NCBI RefSeq assembly: GCF_002242805.1
Contig: NZ_MCGQ01000007.1
Location: forward strand, 682,001 to 746,000
Reading direction: 5' to 3'
Length of the DNA stretch: 64,000 nt
Source of the DNA: Streptomyces diastatochromogenes
Lineage (GTDB): Bacteria > Actinomycetota > Actinomycetes > Streptomycetales > Streptomycetaceae
Shown: positions 16,085 through 25,108 of the stretch, one piece after another
Numbering within the stretch: position 1 is the first letter of the stretch
Layout: the number at the start of each line of letters is the position of its first letter
Made by a program: the position numbers and the translations under genes
Notes under the pieces: generated by a model
What the model was told of the DNA's origin: nothing
Databases searched by the model: none
What the model saw: only the letters and a program-made list of their open reading frames with translations

Positions 16085-16759
16085 CTACCGGACGGCTGAG
16101 CCGCCGCCGAGTTCGCCCTTCCAGCGCCGGTACAGACCGTGCCCGACGCCCGCCGCGTCCAGCACCCGCCCGGCGACGAAGTCCACCAGATCCTGGATGT
16201 GGGTCGCGCCCGCGTAGAAGGCGGGTGAGGCCGGCACCACGCCGGCCCCCGCGTCGTCGAGCGCGACGAGGTGCCGCAGGGTCTGACCGTTCAAGGGGGT
16301 CTCCCGTACGGCCACGACCAGCGGCCGGCGCTCCTTCAGTGTGACGCTCGCCGCACGCTGGAGCAGATCCTTGGACAGCCCGAGGGCGACACCGGCGACA
16401 CAGGCCGTGGAGGCCGGGACGATGAGCATCCCCTTCGCCGGGTACGACCCCGAGGACGGCCCCGCCGCGAGATCCCCCGCGCTCCAGTACCGCACCCCGC
16501 TCACGTCCACGTCGAAGGTCCCGGGCTTCCCGTCGGCGCCCCGGGCCAGCCATTCCCGCAGGTCCTCCTGCCAGTGCGCGTCCCGGAACGAGATCCCCGT
16601 CTCGTCCAGCAGCGTCAGCCGCGAGGCCCGGCTGACCACCAGGTCGACCGCCTCCCCCGCGTCCAGCAGCGCCCGCAGCACGGCAGCGGCATACGGCGTC
16701 CCGGAAGCTCCGGACACCCCCACGATCCAAGGCGCGCGCTGCGTTTCTCCTGCGTTCAC
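16085..16759 (-). CDS. ubiX: UbiX-family flavin prenyltransferase
   Basis: 224 residues from GTG 16759 (VNAGETQRAPWIVGVSGASG). The FMN-binding GVSGASGTPYAA segment (about residues 12-23), the SxSxxTCVAG-like PASTACVAG, and KERRPLVVAVRETPLN are UbiX hallmarks. It makes prenylated FMN, the cofactor needed by the UbiD-type decarboxylase encoded two genes upstream in the same run. The menaquinone context matches the S. coelicolor locus. Flavoprotein, usually dodecameric, cytosolic. Confidence 0.92.
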   Translation of the reverse strand: MNAGETQRAPWIVGVSGASGTPYAAAVLRALLDAGEAVDLVVSRASRLTLLDETGISFRDAHWQEDLREWLARGADGKPGTFDVDVSGVRYWSAGDLAAGPSSGSYPAKGMLIVPASTACVAGVALGLSKDLLQRAASVTLKERRPLVVAVRETPLNGQTLRHLVALDDAGAGVVPASPAFYAGATHIQDLVDFVAGRVLDAAGVGHGLYRRWKGELGGGSAVR

Positions 16760-16828
16760 ACCTTGAGCGTACCGGCGGACGAAAAGGTGCTCAGGCCGGG
16801 CCGGGCCACCCACGGCACCGCACCGCGC

Positions 16829-17731
16829 TCAGACCGTCAGACCCCGAACCAGAAGATCAAGCAGCGCACACACGAACAGGGCAATCCCGATGAACCCGTT
16901 GACGCTGAAGAACGCCCTGTTCAGGCGGGAGAGGTCGTGGGGCCGGACGATCCGGTGCTCGTAGACGAACGCGCCCGCGACGATCGCCAGGCCCAGCCAG
17001 AAGAAGGCGCCCGCGTGCGTCGTCAGGGCGTACCAGACGAACAACCCCGTCGTCACGGCGTGACAGACCCGCGCGCCCCAGATCGCCGCCGGGATGCCGA
17101 AGCGGGCCGGGACCGACATCACGCCGGTCTCGCGGTCGGTCTCGACGTCCTGGCAGGCGTAGATCAGGTCGAAGCCGCCGATCCAGATGCCGACGGCGAG
17201 CCCGAGGATCACCGCGTCCCAGGACCACTCACCCGAGATGGCGAGCCAGCCGCCGACCGGGCCCATCGCCTGCGCCAGGCCCAGGATGGCCTGCGGGAAG
17301 TTCGTGAACCGTTTGCCGTACGGGTAGACCACCATCGGGATGACCGCGATCGGGGCCAGGGCCAGGCACAGGGGGTTCAGGAGAGCCGCCGCGCCCAGGA
17401 AGATCACCAGCGCGATCAGGGCGCCCGTCCAGGCGTGCCGTACCGACATCGCGCCGGTCACGAGTTCGCGGTGGGCCGTCCGGGGGTTACGGGCGTCGAT
17501 CTCGCGGTCGATGATCCGGTTGACCGCCATGGCGAAGGTGCGCAGGCCGACCATGCAGATGGTGACGAGAAGGAGCCGGCCCCAGTGGATGTTCCTGTCC
17601 CACTGGTACATCGCGGTCAGGGCGGCGATGTAGGCGAAGGGGAGCGCGAAGACCGAGTGCTCGATCATCACCAGGCGGAGGAACGCCTTGGTGCGTCCCG
17701 GCTGCGGGAGTGCCGCGGAGGCGCTGCTCAC
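16829..17731 (-). CDS. mqnP: UbiA-family prenyltransferase of menaquinone synthesis
   Basis: 300 residues, integral membrane protein with about eight to nine hydrophobic helices. Both Asp-rich motifs are present: NRIIDREIDARN (71-82) and the DLIYACQDVETD region (about 187-198). It transfers a polyprenyl chain to the naphthoate intermediate of the futalosine pathway. GTG 17731 overlaps the stop of the UbiD-type gene (GTGA), so the two are translationally coupled. The UbiX-type gene follows 69 bp downstream. Confidence 0.9.
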   Translation of the reverse strand: MSSASAALPQPGRTKAFLRLVMIEHSVFALPFAYIAALTAMYQWDRNIHWGRLLLVTICMVGLRTFAMAVNRIIDREIDARNPRTAHRELVTGAMSVRHAWTGALIALVIFLGAAALLNPLCLALAPIAVIPMVVYPYGKRFTNFPQAILGLAQAMGPVGGWLAISGEWSWDAVILGLAVGIWIGGFDLIYACQDVETDRETGVMSVPARFGIPAAIWGARVCHAVTTGLFVWYALTTHAGAFFWLGLAIVAGAFVYEHRIVRPHDLSRLNRAFFSVNGFIGIALFVCALLDLLVRGLTV

Positions 17732-19179
17732 AGGCCGTACTCCTTCCAGCGGCGGTCCACCAGGGCCGCCGTATCCGGGTCGGACTCCACCATGTCCGGC
17801 CATCCGCCGTCGCGCGTGTAACCCTCCTCGGGCCACTTCTTCGTGGCGTCGATGCCCGCCTTGCCGCCCCAGAACTGCTGGTAGGAGGCGTGGTCGAGGT
17901 GGTCGACGGGGCCTTCGACGACCGTGAGGTCGCGGGCGTAGTCCGTGTTGCCGAGGGCCCGCCAGGCGACCTCGTGCAGATCGTGCACGTCACAGTCGGA
18001 GTCCACGACCACGATCAGCTTGGTGAGGGACATCATGTGGGCCCCCCAGATCGCGTGCATGACCTTCTGCGCGTGCTTCGGGTACTTCTTGTCGATCGAG
18101 ACGATCGCACAGTTGTGGAAGCCGCCGGCCTCGGGCAGGTGGTAGTCCACGATGTCCGGGACGATGATCTTCAGGAGGGGCAGGAAGAAGCGTTCCGTGG
18201 CGCGGCCGAGCGGGCCGTCCTCGGTGGGCGGCCTGCCGACGACGATCGACTGGAGCAGCGGGCGCTTCCGCATCGTCACGCAGTCGATCTTCAGGGCCGG
18301 GAACGGCTCCTGCGGGGTGTAGAAGCCGGTGTGGTCGCCGAAGGGGCCCTCCGGGAGCATCTCGCCGGGCTCCAGCCAGCCCTCCAGCACGACCTCGGCG
18401 TTCGCCGGGACCTGGAGCGGCACCGTCTTGCAGTCGACCATCTCGGTCCGCTTGCCCGCGATGAACCCGGCGAAGAGGTACTCGTCGATGTCCCCGGGGA
18501 GCGGGGCGGTGGAGGCGTAGGTCACGGCCGGCGGGCAGCCGAAGGCGATGGCGACCGGGAGACGCTCGCCGCGCCGGGCCGCCACCTGGTAGTGGTTCCG
18601 GCTGTCCTTGTGGATCTGCCAGTGCATGCCGATGGTGCGCTTGTCGTGCCGCTGCAGGCGGTACAGGCCGAGGTTGCGGATGCCGGTCTCGGGGTCCTTG
18701 GTGTGGGTGAGCCCGAGGTTGAAGAAGGAGCCGCCGTCCTTCGGCCAGGTGAACAGGGCCGGCAGCCGGTCGAGGTCCACCTCGTCGCCGTGCAGGACGA
18801 CTTCCTGTACGGGGGCTTCCTTCACCTTCTTCGGCGGCACGTGCGCCATCGCGCCCAGCTTCCCGAACGCCTCGCGCACGCCCACGAACCCGTGCGGCAG
18901 CTCGGGCCGCAGCAGCCCGCCGATCTTCTCGGAGATCTCGCCGTACGACTTCAGGCCCAGCGCCTTCAGCAGCCGCCGGTCCGTCCCGAAGACGTTCATC
19001 GCGAGGGGCATCGCCGAGCCCTTCACGTTCTCGAAGAGCAGCGCCGGTCCCCCGGACTTCTGCACCCGGTCGACGATCTCCCCGACCTCCAGATACGGGT
19101 CGACCTCGGCCTTGATGCGCTTGAGGTCTCCCTCGCGCTCCAGCGCCCTGAGCAGGGAGCGAAGATCGTCGTAAGCCAT
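17728..19179 (-). CDS. UbiD-type menaquinone biosynthesis decarboxylase
   Basis: 483 residues, the normal UbiD length. Conserved stretches include the N-terminal LRSLLRALEREGDLKRI and the C-terminal DYHLPEAGGFHN region. With prenylated FMN from the UbiX partner it should decarboxylate the 1,4-dihydroxy-6-naphthoate-type intermediate. First gene of a coupled run (this gene, then mqnP, then the UbiX-type gene). Start ATG 19179, divergent from the PLDc_N protein gene at 19256, with a 76-bp promoter gap. Confidence 0.92.
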   Translation of the reverse strand: MAYDDLRSLLRALEREGDLKRIKAEVDPYLEVGEIVDRVQKSGGPALLFENVKGSAMPLAMNVFGTDRRLLKALGLKSYGEISEKIGGLLRPELPHGFVGVREAFGKLGAMAHVPPKKVKEAPVQEVVLHGDEVDLDRLPALFTWPKDGGSFFNLGLTHTKDPETGIRNLGLYRLQRHDKRTIGMHWQIHKDSRNHYQVAARRGERLPVAIAFGCPPAVTYASTAPLPGDIDEYLFAGFIAGKRTEMVDCKTVPLQVPANAEVVLEGWLEPGEMLPEGPFGDHTGFYTPQEPFPALKIDCVTMRKRPLLQSIVVGRPPTEDGPLGRATERFFLPLLKIIVPDIVDYHLPEAGGFHNCAIVSIDKKYPKHAQKVMHAIWGAHMMSLTKLIVVVDSDCDVHDLHEVAWRALGNTDYARDLTVVEGPVDHLDHASYQQFWGGKAGIDATKKWPEEGYTRDGGWPDMVESDPDTAALVDRRWKEYGL

Positions 19180-19255
19180 GTGTCCCAGTATCTGTCACCC
19201 GATACCCTGGCCCGGTCACCGGGGCCTACTCACATCTCGAAGAGGGCGCACGTCG

Positions 19256-19567
19256 ATGCTCAGGTATCTGCCGTTCCTGCTGGTCCTGGCGTTGTGGATC
19301 TACGCCTTCGTGGACTGCCTGAACACCCCCGAGGAAGAGGTGCGCCACCTGCCGAAGGTGGTGTGGGTGATCATCATCCTGCTCTTCGGCGAGGTGCTGG
19401 TGGGCCCGGTCGCCTGGCTGATCACCGGCAAGGTGCGGCGCGCCCCCGCTGGGGAAGGCTCCACCCCCTCCGAGTGGCACAGGAACACCGCGGCGAACTG
19501 GGTCGCCCCCGACGACAACCCCGAGTTCCTGAAGTCCCTCGACAAGGACGACCCCGAGAAGGGCTGA
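19256..19567 (+). CDS. PLDc_N-type small membrane protein
   Basis: 103 residues from ATG 19256 (MLRYLPFLLVLALWIYAFVD), with two hydrophobic segments (about 3-18 and 34-57) separated by an acidic linker, the layout of the phospholipase D N-terminal (PLDc_N) domain family without the catalytic part. C-terminal tail hydrophilic (NPEFLKSLDKDDPEKG). Its stop overlaps the LysR start (TGATG), so translation is coupled. Function unknown; cytoplasmic membrane. Confidence 0.8.
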   Translation: MLRYLPFLLVLALWIYAFVDCLNTPEEEVRHLPKVVWVIIILLFGEVLVGPVAWLITGKVRRAPAGEGSTPSEWHRNTAANWVAPDDNPEFLKSLDKDDPEKG

Positions 19568-20448
19568 TGGAACTCCGGCTGCTCGTCACCTTCGAGAAGG
19601 TCGCCACGGTCCTGGGCTTCACCCGGGCGGCGGCCGAACTGTCGTACGCGCAGTCCAGCGTGACCAGCCAGATCCGCACCCTGGAGTCCGACCTGGGCGT
19701 CGAGCTGTTCGACCGGCTCGGCGGCCGCATCCGGCTCACCGAGGCGGGCGAGCGGCTGCTGCCCTACGCCCGGCAGATCATCGAGCTGACCGAGGAGGCC
19801 CGGGCGGCGGTCACCGGAGCCGAGGAGCCGTCCGGCACCCTCACCGTCGGCACCATGGAGTCCCTGACCTCCTACCGGCTGCCCCCGCTGCTGGAGTACT
19901 TCCACCACCGCCACCCGAAGGTGCGGCTCGCCCTGCGCACCACCATCGGCGACGAGACCCGGCAGGCGCTGCGGCAGGGGACGTACGACGTCGGTTTCCT
20001 GATGGAGGAGGAGACCGGACACCCGGGCCTGGAGAGCGCGGTGCTGGCGGTGGAGCCGCTGGCGCTGGTCGCGGCGCCCGGGCACCCGCTGGCCGGAGCC
20101 GCGGTCGCGACGGCCGATCTGACCGGGCAGTCCCTGCTGGCCACCGAGCCGGGCTGCGCCTACCGGGACCTGTTCGAGCGGGAGCTGACGGCGCTGAAGC
20201 CGGTGGAGTTCATGGAGTTCGGCACGATCGAGGCCACCAAGCGCGCGGCGGCGGCCGGCCTCGGGATCGCGCTGCTTCCCGAGGTGACGGTCGCCGCCGA
20301 ACTCGCGACGGGCTCCCTCGTACGGCTCGCGTGGGAGCCGCCGTTCACGCTTCGCACGCAGCTGGCGTGGCGGTCCGGGAAGCGGCTTCCGGCCCATGCC
20401 CGGCTGTTCGTGGAGCAGGCGCGGCGGCTCGTGGTCGAGCAAGGGTGA
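19567..20448 (+). CDS. LysR-family transcriptional regulator
   Basis: 293 residues beginning MELRLLVTFEKVATVLGFTR. The winged HTH covers about residues 1-60 (ELSYAQSSVTSQIRTLESDL), then a substrate-binding domain (SGTLTVGTMESL onward). Start ATG overlaps the preceding TGA. Convergent with the EamA transporter gene, and the last 104 bp of the two coding sequences overlap on opposite strands, which is unusual. The transporter may be its target, but there is no shared promoter, so this is weak inference. Confidence 0.9.
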   Translation: MELRLLVTFEKVATVLGFTRAAAELSYAQSSVTSQIRTLESDLGVELFDRLGGRIRLTEAGERLLPYARQIIELTEEARAAVTGAEEPSGTLTVGTMESLTSYRLPPLLEYFHHRHPKVRLALRTTIGDETRQALRQGTYDVGFLMEEETGHPGLESAVLAVEPLALVAAPGHPLAGAAVATADLTGQSLLATEPGCAYRDLFERELTALKPVEFMEFGTIEATKRAAAAGLGIALLPEVTVAAELATGSLVRLAWEPPFTLRTQLAWRSGKRLPAHARLFVEQARRLVVEQG

Positions 20449-21292
20449 CCTTCAGGCTCGCCGTCACGATCAGCGGGACGCCCAGCGCCTGGACGAGGCC
20501 GATGTGGTGGCCGTACACCGCCCAGTCCATGACCATCGCCACGGCCGGGTAGACGAAGGCGAGTACGGCGATCTTCGCGGTGGGCAGCTGGGCGTAGGCG
20601 GCGTACATGAGGACGTACATCACGCCGGTGTGGATGAAGCCCAGCCCGATGAGCCAGCCCCAGTCCCAGCCGGTCCCGCGCATCGCGCCGAAGTCGGCGA
20701 ACGGGAGCAGCAGCGGGATGCCGACCAGGACCTGGACGAGGGCGATCAGATGCGGGCGTACGCCGGTGATCCGCTTGGTGACCAGGGTGGACAGGCCGTA
20801 GAGGAGGGCGGCGAGCAGGGCCTGGCCGATGCCGGTGAGGTAGGCGCCGCCGCCGGTGAAGTCGGCGGGGGTCACGCCGGAGACCAGGATCAGGCCCGCG
20901 AAGGCGACGGCGATCCAGCCGACCCGGGCGGCGGTGAGCCGTTCCCGGAAGAGGAGGGCGCCGAGGAGGACCACGTAGAAGGGCTGCGTGTGGTAGACCA
21001 CGGTGGCCACGGAGATGGACGTGTTCTCGTACGACTGGAACAGCAGCACCCAGTTGAAGACGATGAACACCCCGCCCAGGACGGCGAGTCCGAGGGTGCG
21101 CGGGGTGAAGCCGTGGTCGCGCAGCCACCCTCGTGCGAGGACGTAGCCGCCGAGGGCGAGGGCGCCGAACAGGACGCGGAAGAAGACGACGTCGAAGGGC
21201 GAGGCGCCCGACTCGACGACGAAGACGCCGAGGGTGCCGGACAGCATCATCGCGGTGGTCAGCTGGGCCGTGCCCTTGTGCTCTGGGGTCAT
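20345..21292 (-). CDS. EamA/DMT-family transporter
   Basis: 315 residues with about ten hydrophobic helices in two EamA repeats (about residues 10-135 and 155-285). The first repeat includes FFRVLFGALALGGYVL and the second ends MDWAVYGHHIGLVQALG. Members export or import metabolites such as amino acids. The C-terminal hydrophilic tail (about 290-315, Ala/Pro-rich) is the part whose DNA overlaps the LysR coding sequence, suggesting the tail arose by read-through into antisense sequence. ATG 21292; no close upstream partner. Confidence 0.88.
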   Translation of the reverse strand: MTPEHKGTAQLTTAMMLSGTLGVFVVESGASPFDVVFFRVLFGALALGGYVLARGWLRDHGFTPRTLGLAVLGGVFIVFNWVLLFQSYENTSISVATVVYHTQPFYVVLLGALLFRERLTAARVGWIAVAFAGLILVSGVTPADFTGGGAYLTGIGQALLAALLYGLSTLVTKRITGVRPHLIALVQVLVGIPLLLPFADFGAMRGTGWDWGWLIGLGFIHTGVMYVLMYAAYAQLPTAKIAVLAFVYPAVAMVMDWAVYGHHIGLVQALGVPLIVTASLKVTLARPRAAAPAPRTAGHGPEAASRTATPAACEA

Positions 21293-21394
21293 GCCGACGA
21301 CGCTACGAAGGGTCGCCGGTGCCGGTCCACGGGCCGCTGGGGCGTCCTGCCGATGGGGGCATCGGGCGGGCCGATGGGCGCAGGTCGGGCGCCC

Positions 21395-22150
21395 TCACTG
21401 GAAGACCGCCACCGGGTATTGGAGCACCACCTCGCGGGTGCCGGAGCGCCAGCTCGTCACCTTGCCCAGGCAGTGGGCCTGGAACTCGCCCTCGGGCAGC
21501 TGCCGGTCCGGGGTGCGCAGCCCCTCGACGCGCAGGACGACCCGCAGGTGTGCGGCCTCCTCGCCGTCTCCGTAGGGGGCCCGCATCACCAGCGTCTCGC
21601 CCTGGCTGCCCTGGGCTTCGAACCGGCCGGTGACCATGACGAACTCGCCGATCTCGCTGAGCACCACCTCGCCTGCGGCCGCGTCCGCGAGCAGGGCGCG
21701 GTTCGGCGTGACCGTTCCGGAGTCCCGGCGCAGCCGCACCCGGACGAGCGCGTCCTTGCGCTGCAGCACGGACAGCAGCAGGCCGATGACCGATATCGGC
21801 TCGCTGTTCTCCACGTACTTGGCGACGACCTCGGTGGTTCTGCCCCCGGTCAGCTGGAACAGCAGGGACACCAGCGGAATCACCGCCAGACAGCCGGTGT
21901 TGCGCACGCGCCGCTCCTCCACCTCCCGGCGCAGCGCCGACCGGTAGTTGCCCATCTTGAACAGACCCATGACGGCGTCGTTGTCCAGGTACAGCGGAAG
22001 GTAGTTGGGGTCCTCGGGTGCCTTCCTGACCCGTCGGAGGGCCTGCCGTACGACGAGCACGGCCAGCACGAGCAGGCCGGCGAAGGCTGCCAGCCACCAT
22101 GTCATCGCGCCCCACCAGGCGCTCCACCAGGTGCCGTCAAGAACAGCCAC
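21395..22150 (-). CDS. Membrane-anchored protein of unknown function
   Basis: 251 residues. One strong N-terminal membrane helix (about 12-38, TWWLAAFAGLLVLAVLVV), a second hydrophobic patch at about 85-101, then a soluble, probably beta-rich region. No family recognised. GTG 22150 has AAGGAG 4 nt upstream and lies 14 nt inside the VWA gene, so it is the third member of a tightly coupled three-gene operon. It likely works with the VWA lipoprotein and the anchored binding-like protein at the cell envelope. Confidence 0.75.
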   Translation of the reverse strand: MAVLDGTWWSAWWGAMTWWLAAFAGLLVLAVLVVRQALRRVRKAPEDPNYLPLYLDNDAVMGLFKMGNYRSALRREVEERRVRNTGCLAVIPLVSLLFQLTGGRTTEVVAKYVENSEPISVIGLLLSVLQRKDALVRVRLRRDSGTVTPNRALLADAAAGEVVLSEIGEFVMVTGRFEAQGSQGETLVMRAPYGDGEEAAHLRVVLRVEGLRTPDRQLPEGEFQAHCLGKVTSWRSGTREVVLQYPVAVFQ

Positions 22151-23738
22151 GGATCTCCTTGAACGCGGTGGACAGGGACGAGTCGTGGGCGTCGACCATG
22201 CGGCCGCCGGTCACCGAGGCGACCTGGCGCAGTTCCGCCGCGTCGGCGTCCCCGAAGTAGACGGGGTAGGTGTGCACCGCGCGGGCGTCGGCGGGGCGGG
22301 CCCGGTAGCGGCTGACGAACGTGGTCCGGCCGATGCCCGCGTTGTTCTCGCCGTCGGTCATCAGCACGATGGACACCGCCCGCCCGGGGTCCTCGCGCAC
22401 GGCCCGCTCGGCGGTGGCGTAGCCGTGGTCCAGGGCGGACCAGATCGCCGTGGAGCCGTCGTAGCCGCCGTCGGCGACGAAGTCCTCCAGCCGGGTGAGG
22501 TCGGCCGCGCCGTGGACGGTGACCGTGCGCTCGTCCAGGGGCCGGCCGCCGAAGCGGACGGCGGTCAGCCGCTCGCCCTGGTAGAAGCGGACGAACTTGG
22601 CCGCGGCCGAGGAGTCCGCCCCGCTCAGGCCCGCGAACGCGGCGCGCAGCGCGGTCGTACGGGCGCCGCGCATGGAGTCGGAGAAGTCGAGCAGGAAGAT
22701 CACCTGGTCGGCGACGCGGCGCCGGGGGTCGCCGTAGTCGTCCAGGAGCCGGTCGAGGACGGCCGGGTCGTCGGGGAAGTACAGCGCGTTGTCCAGGGGC
22801 GCCTTGAGCCGCTCGTCGCGGCGGACGGCGGTGTTGACCGGGCGACGCAGCGTGCGCCGCATGATGTCCCGCTGGTGGCCGGGGTCCGTCAGCCACTTCA
22901 CCACCCGGTCGTAGGCGTCCCGGCGGGCGGGGTCGAGCAGGAGCAGCGGGTAGTCGGACAGGACCATGCCGTCGGCGGGGTGCACGATGACCAGCGGCTG
23001 TTTGAGCCGCCCGGAGGCGTTCAGGGTCAGCAGCTCGGACTCGTAGGTGATCAGGGCGTTGGTGCGGCCCGGACGGCCGGCGAAGGCGTCGAGCAGGTCG
23101 CGGGAGGTCTCGGCGGTGAGGGTCTGGCCGGAGCGGAAGCCGCGCAGCCGGTCGCAGCTGACGTCCTCGGGGCGCAGCGCGCCGCCGGTGCCGGCCGCGG
23201 CGGTGGCGACGCCGACGAGGGCGGCGAGGCCGCTGTTGCTGTGCCGGGGGTCGGCCATGCCGAAGCGGACGGTGCCGGTGGCGGCGGCGTCGGCGATGTC
23301 CGCCCAGGACACGCGTCCGCCCGGTGCCTTGGGGCGCAGTCGCCGGGCCACGTCCTGGGTGAGGCCGACCACGACCGGGGAGCGCATGATCGAGGTGCGC
23401 TGCACGCCGGTGGCCGGGGCGGCTCCGGCGGGGGCCTGCTTCGCCCGGAGCCGGAGGTAGCGGTCGGAGGAGAGCCAGGCCAGGTCGTAGGAGTGGCGGC
23501 CGGTCAGCAGGGTGTCGCCGGCGTCGTTGGTCGGCTTGTAGTCCAGGTCCAGACGGACCCCGGTGTCCTCGCGCAGCTGGTCCAGCAGGGGTCCCATGTC
23601 GGCGAGTTCGTCGCTGGCCAGCACGCGCAGGGTGGTGTCGGGACCGCTGCCACCACCGGAGCAGGAGACCAGGGCGGCGAGGAGGGCCAGACAGAGGGCG
23701 AGGGTGAGCGGCCGGGCGCTCCCGCGGCGTGAGGTCAC
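22137..23738 (-). CDS. Lipoprotein with solute-binding-like and VWA domains
   Basis: 533 residues from GTG 23738. Lipobox LVSC with the lipidated Cys at 26. Residues about 35-330 resemble a periplasmic binding protein (TLRVLASDELADMGPLLDQL, and ADPRHSNSGLAALVG), and about 340-530 form a von Willebrand factor A domain with the MIDAS DxSxS (LLDFSDSM, about 346-353). It should be attached outside the membrane and bind a ligand and a metal-dependent partner. It overlaps both neighbours (GTGA with the upstream gene, 14 nt with the downstream one). The frame stays open upstream of 23738, but that is a shadow of the neighbour. Confidence 0.88.
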   Translation of the reverse strand: MTSRRGSARPLTLALCLALLAALVSCSGGGSGPDTTLRVLASDELADMGPLLDQLREDTGVRLDLDYKPTNDAGDTLLTGRHSYDLAWLSSDRYLRLRAKQAPAGAAPATGVQRTSIMRSPVVVGLTQDVARRLRPKAPGGRVSWADIADAAATGTVRFGMADPRHSNSGLAALVGVATAAAGTGGALRPEDVSCDRLRGFRSGQTLTAETSRDLLDAFAGRPGRTNALITYESELLTLNASGRLKQPLVIVHPADGMVLSDYPLLLLDPARRDAYDRVVKWLTDPGHQRDIMRRTLRRPVNTAVRRDERLKAPLDNALYFPDDPAVLDRLLDDYGDPRRRVADQVIFLLDFSDSMRGARTTALRAAFAGLSGADSSAAAKFVRFYQGERLTAVRFGGRPLDERTVTVHGAADLTRLEDFVADGGYDGSTAIWSALDHGYATAERAVREDPGRAVSIVLMTDGENNAGIGRTTFVSRYRARPADARAVHTYPVYFGDADAAELRQVASVTGGRMVDAHDSSLSTAFKEIRGCS

Positions 23739-25009
23739 GGCGCCTCCCCGCCGGCCGCCGACTGCGCGACCGGGTCGCAGTCCCCGACCACCTCGATCAT
23801 CCGCTCCAGCAGTTCGAGGCGGGGCAGCACGGCCTTGGTGTCGTCGTCCGCGAGGACCGGTGCCTGGATGTGGCGTTGGTGCAGGAACCGGGTCAGCGCG
23901 TCGCTGGTGGAGGCGGCACCGGCGGCGTCCTTGACCCGGAAGCCCAGTTCCATCGCGCGCTTCTGCAGGTCCGGGTCCTTGGTGATCAGTTCGCCGAGCC
24001 GGTCGCCCTGCGGGGTGAGCGCGATGAACTGCGGCTCGGTGACGAAGCGTGCCGTCGGGTAGAGCAGGACGCGCTCGCTGTCGGCCCGGCCGCTGTCCGC
24101 CTGTGCGGTGATCTGGTGGGCCAGGAACTGGTGCTCGTAGATGACCGCGATCGGGGCGATGCTCTTGCCCTCGGCGGAGACGTAGGTGTCGTTCTGCTCC
24201 GAGGACGGCATGCCCTGGTCGTTGAGCAGCAGCCTGATCCGGTCGGCGAAACGCGTCGCCTCGGTCGCGTTCTGCGGAATGTTGTCGTGGTTCCACACGT
24301 AGGAGACCAGCCCCAGGTAGGTGCCCGCGGAGTTGGCCTCGCAGATGTCGGAGGTCTGGGCGAGCACCTTGTTGCCGTTGTGGATGCCGTGCCGCTCGAT
24401 GCCGAGGCCCGTCCAGCGCTGCCCGTCGGCGGTCGCCCGGAGGAACTTCTCCATGTCGAGCGAGTAGTAGAGCGGCTTCGCTCCGGCCGGCACGCCCGGC
24501 AGCGGGGTGGCGATCCCGGCCTCTTGCAGCGTCTCGGCGTACTCGCGATAGGTGCCGAGGACGATCGGGCTGACGAACGGGCGGTACGTCGTCGCCGGGT
24601 GCCCCTCGGCCGCGCGCTTCTTGGTGATCAGGTCGGCGGCGGGCTGTCCGGAGGGGAAGACGACGTCGTAGTCGTCGTAGTTCTGGGCGGCGATGCCGCG
24701 CGAGCCCATGCGGGTGATGTGCACCCGGAAGCCGTGCCGGACGAGCAGTCGCTGGACCTCGGGATCCTCGAAGTAGTCCGCTTTCGAGGCCATCTTGGCC
24801 TCGATGGTGACGATGCGCGTGAACGGCAGGGCGACATGCCCCTGGACGAACACCACGAACGCGCAGAGCGCGGTGGCGCCCGCGACGACGCGCGGGACCA
24901 GCCGGCGCACACGGGAGCGCCGGCTGGGTAAGACCGTCGGAGCGCCGACTTTCAGGCGGGGCTCACCGGTCTGACGAGGTCTGTCGGTCTCTGTTCTCTG
25001 CGTGGCCAC
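23735..25009 (-). CDS. Membrane-anchored extracytoplasmic binding-like protein
   Basis: 424 residues. A short basic cytoplasmic N-terminus is followed by one helix (about 38-60, VVAGATALCAFVVFVQGHVA) and a large outside domain of periplasmic-binding character (DYFEDPEVQRLLVRHGFRV; PLYYSLDMEKFL). First gene of the three-gene overlapping operon, 99 bp downstream of the ArsR gene on the same strand. I do not know a named family. Its pairing with a binding/VWA lipoprotein suggests a surface sensing or assembly complex; this is inference. Confidence 0.78.
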   Translation of the reverse strand: MATQRTETDRPRQTGEPRLKVGAPTVLPSRRSRVRRLVPRVVAGATALCAFVVFVQGHVALPFTRIVTIEAKMASKADYFEDPEVQRLLVRHGFRVHITRMGSRGIAAQNYDDYDVVFPSGQPAADLITKKRAAEGHPATTYRPFVSPIVLGTYREYAETLQEAGIATPLPGVPAGAKPLYYSLDMEKFLRATADGQRWTGLGIERHGIHNGNKVLAQTSDICEANSAGTYLGLVSYVWNHDNIPQNATEATRFADRIRLLLNDQGMPSSEQNDTYVSAEGKSIAPIAVIYEHQFLAHQITAQADSGRADSERVLLYPTARFVTEPQFIALTPQGDRLGELITKDPDLQKRAMELGFRVKDAAGAASTSDALTRFLHQRHIQAPVLADDDTKAVLPRLELLERMIEVVGDCDPVAQSAAGGEAP

Positions 25010-25108
25010 CCGGGTCTCCTGAGTGAGCGGGGGCAGGATCGTCTGCGCGCAGGACGGACCACGGTCGAACGCTCAACGAACGTGCGCCAAAAGGAACGTG
25101 AAGGTCTG

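Noticed and set aside
15996..16730. Apparent large N-terminal extension of the AsnC/Lrp protein
   Set aside because: The open frame lies over the UbiX-type gene on the same strand and is an artefact of high GC; the Lrp start is at 15995.
23739..24296. Apparent N-terminal extension of the VWA lipoprotein
   Set aside because: Shadow frame of the anchored binding-like gene; the signal peptide begins at GTG 23738.
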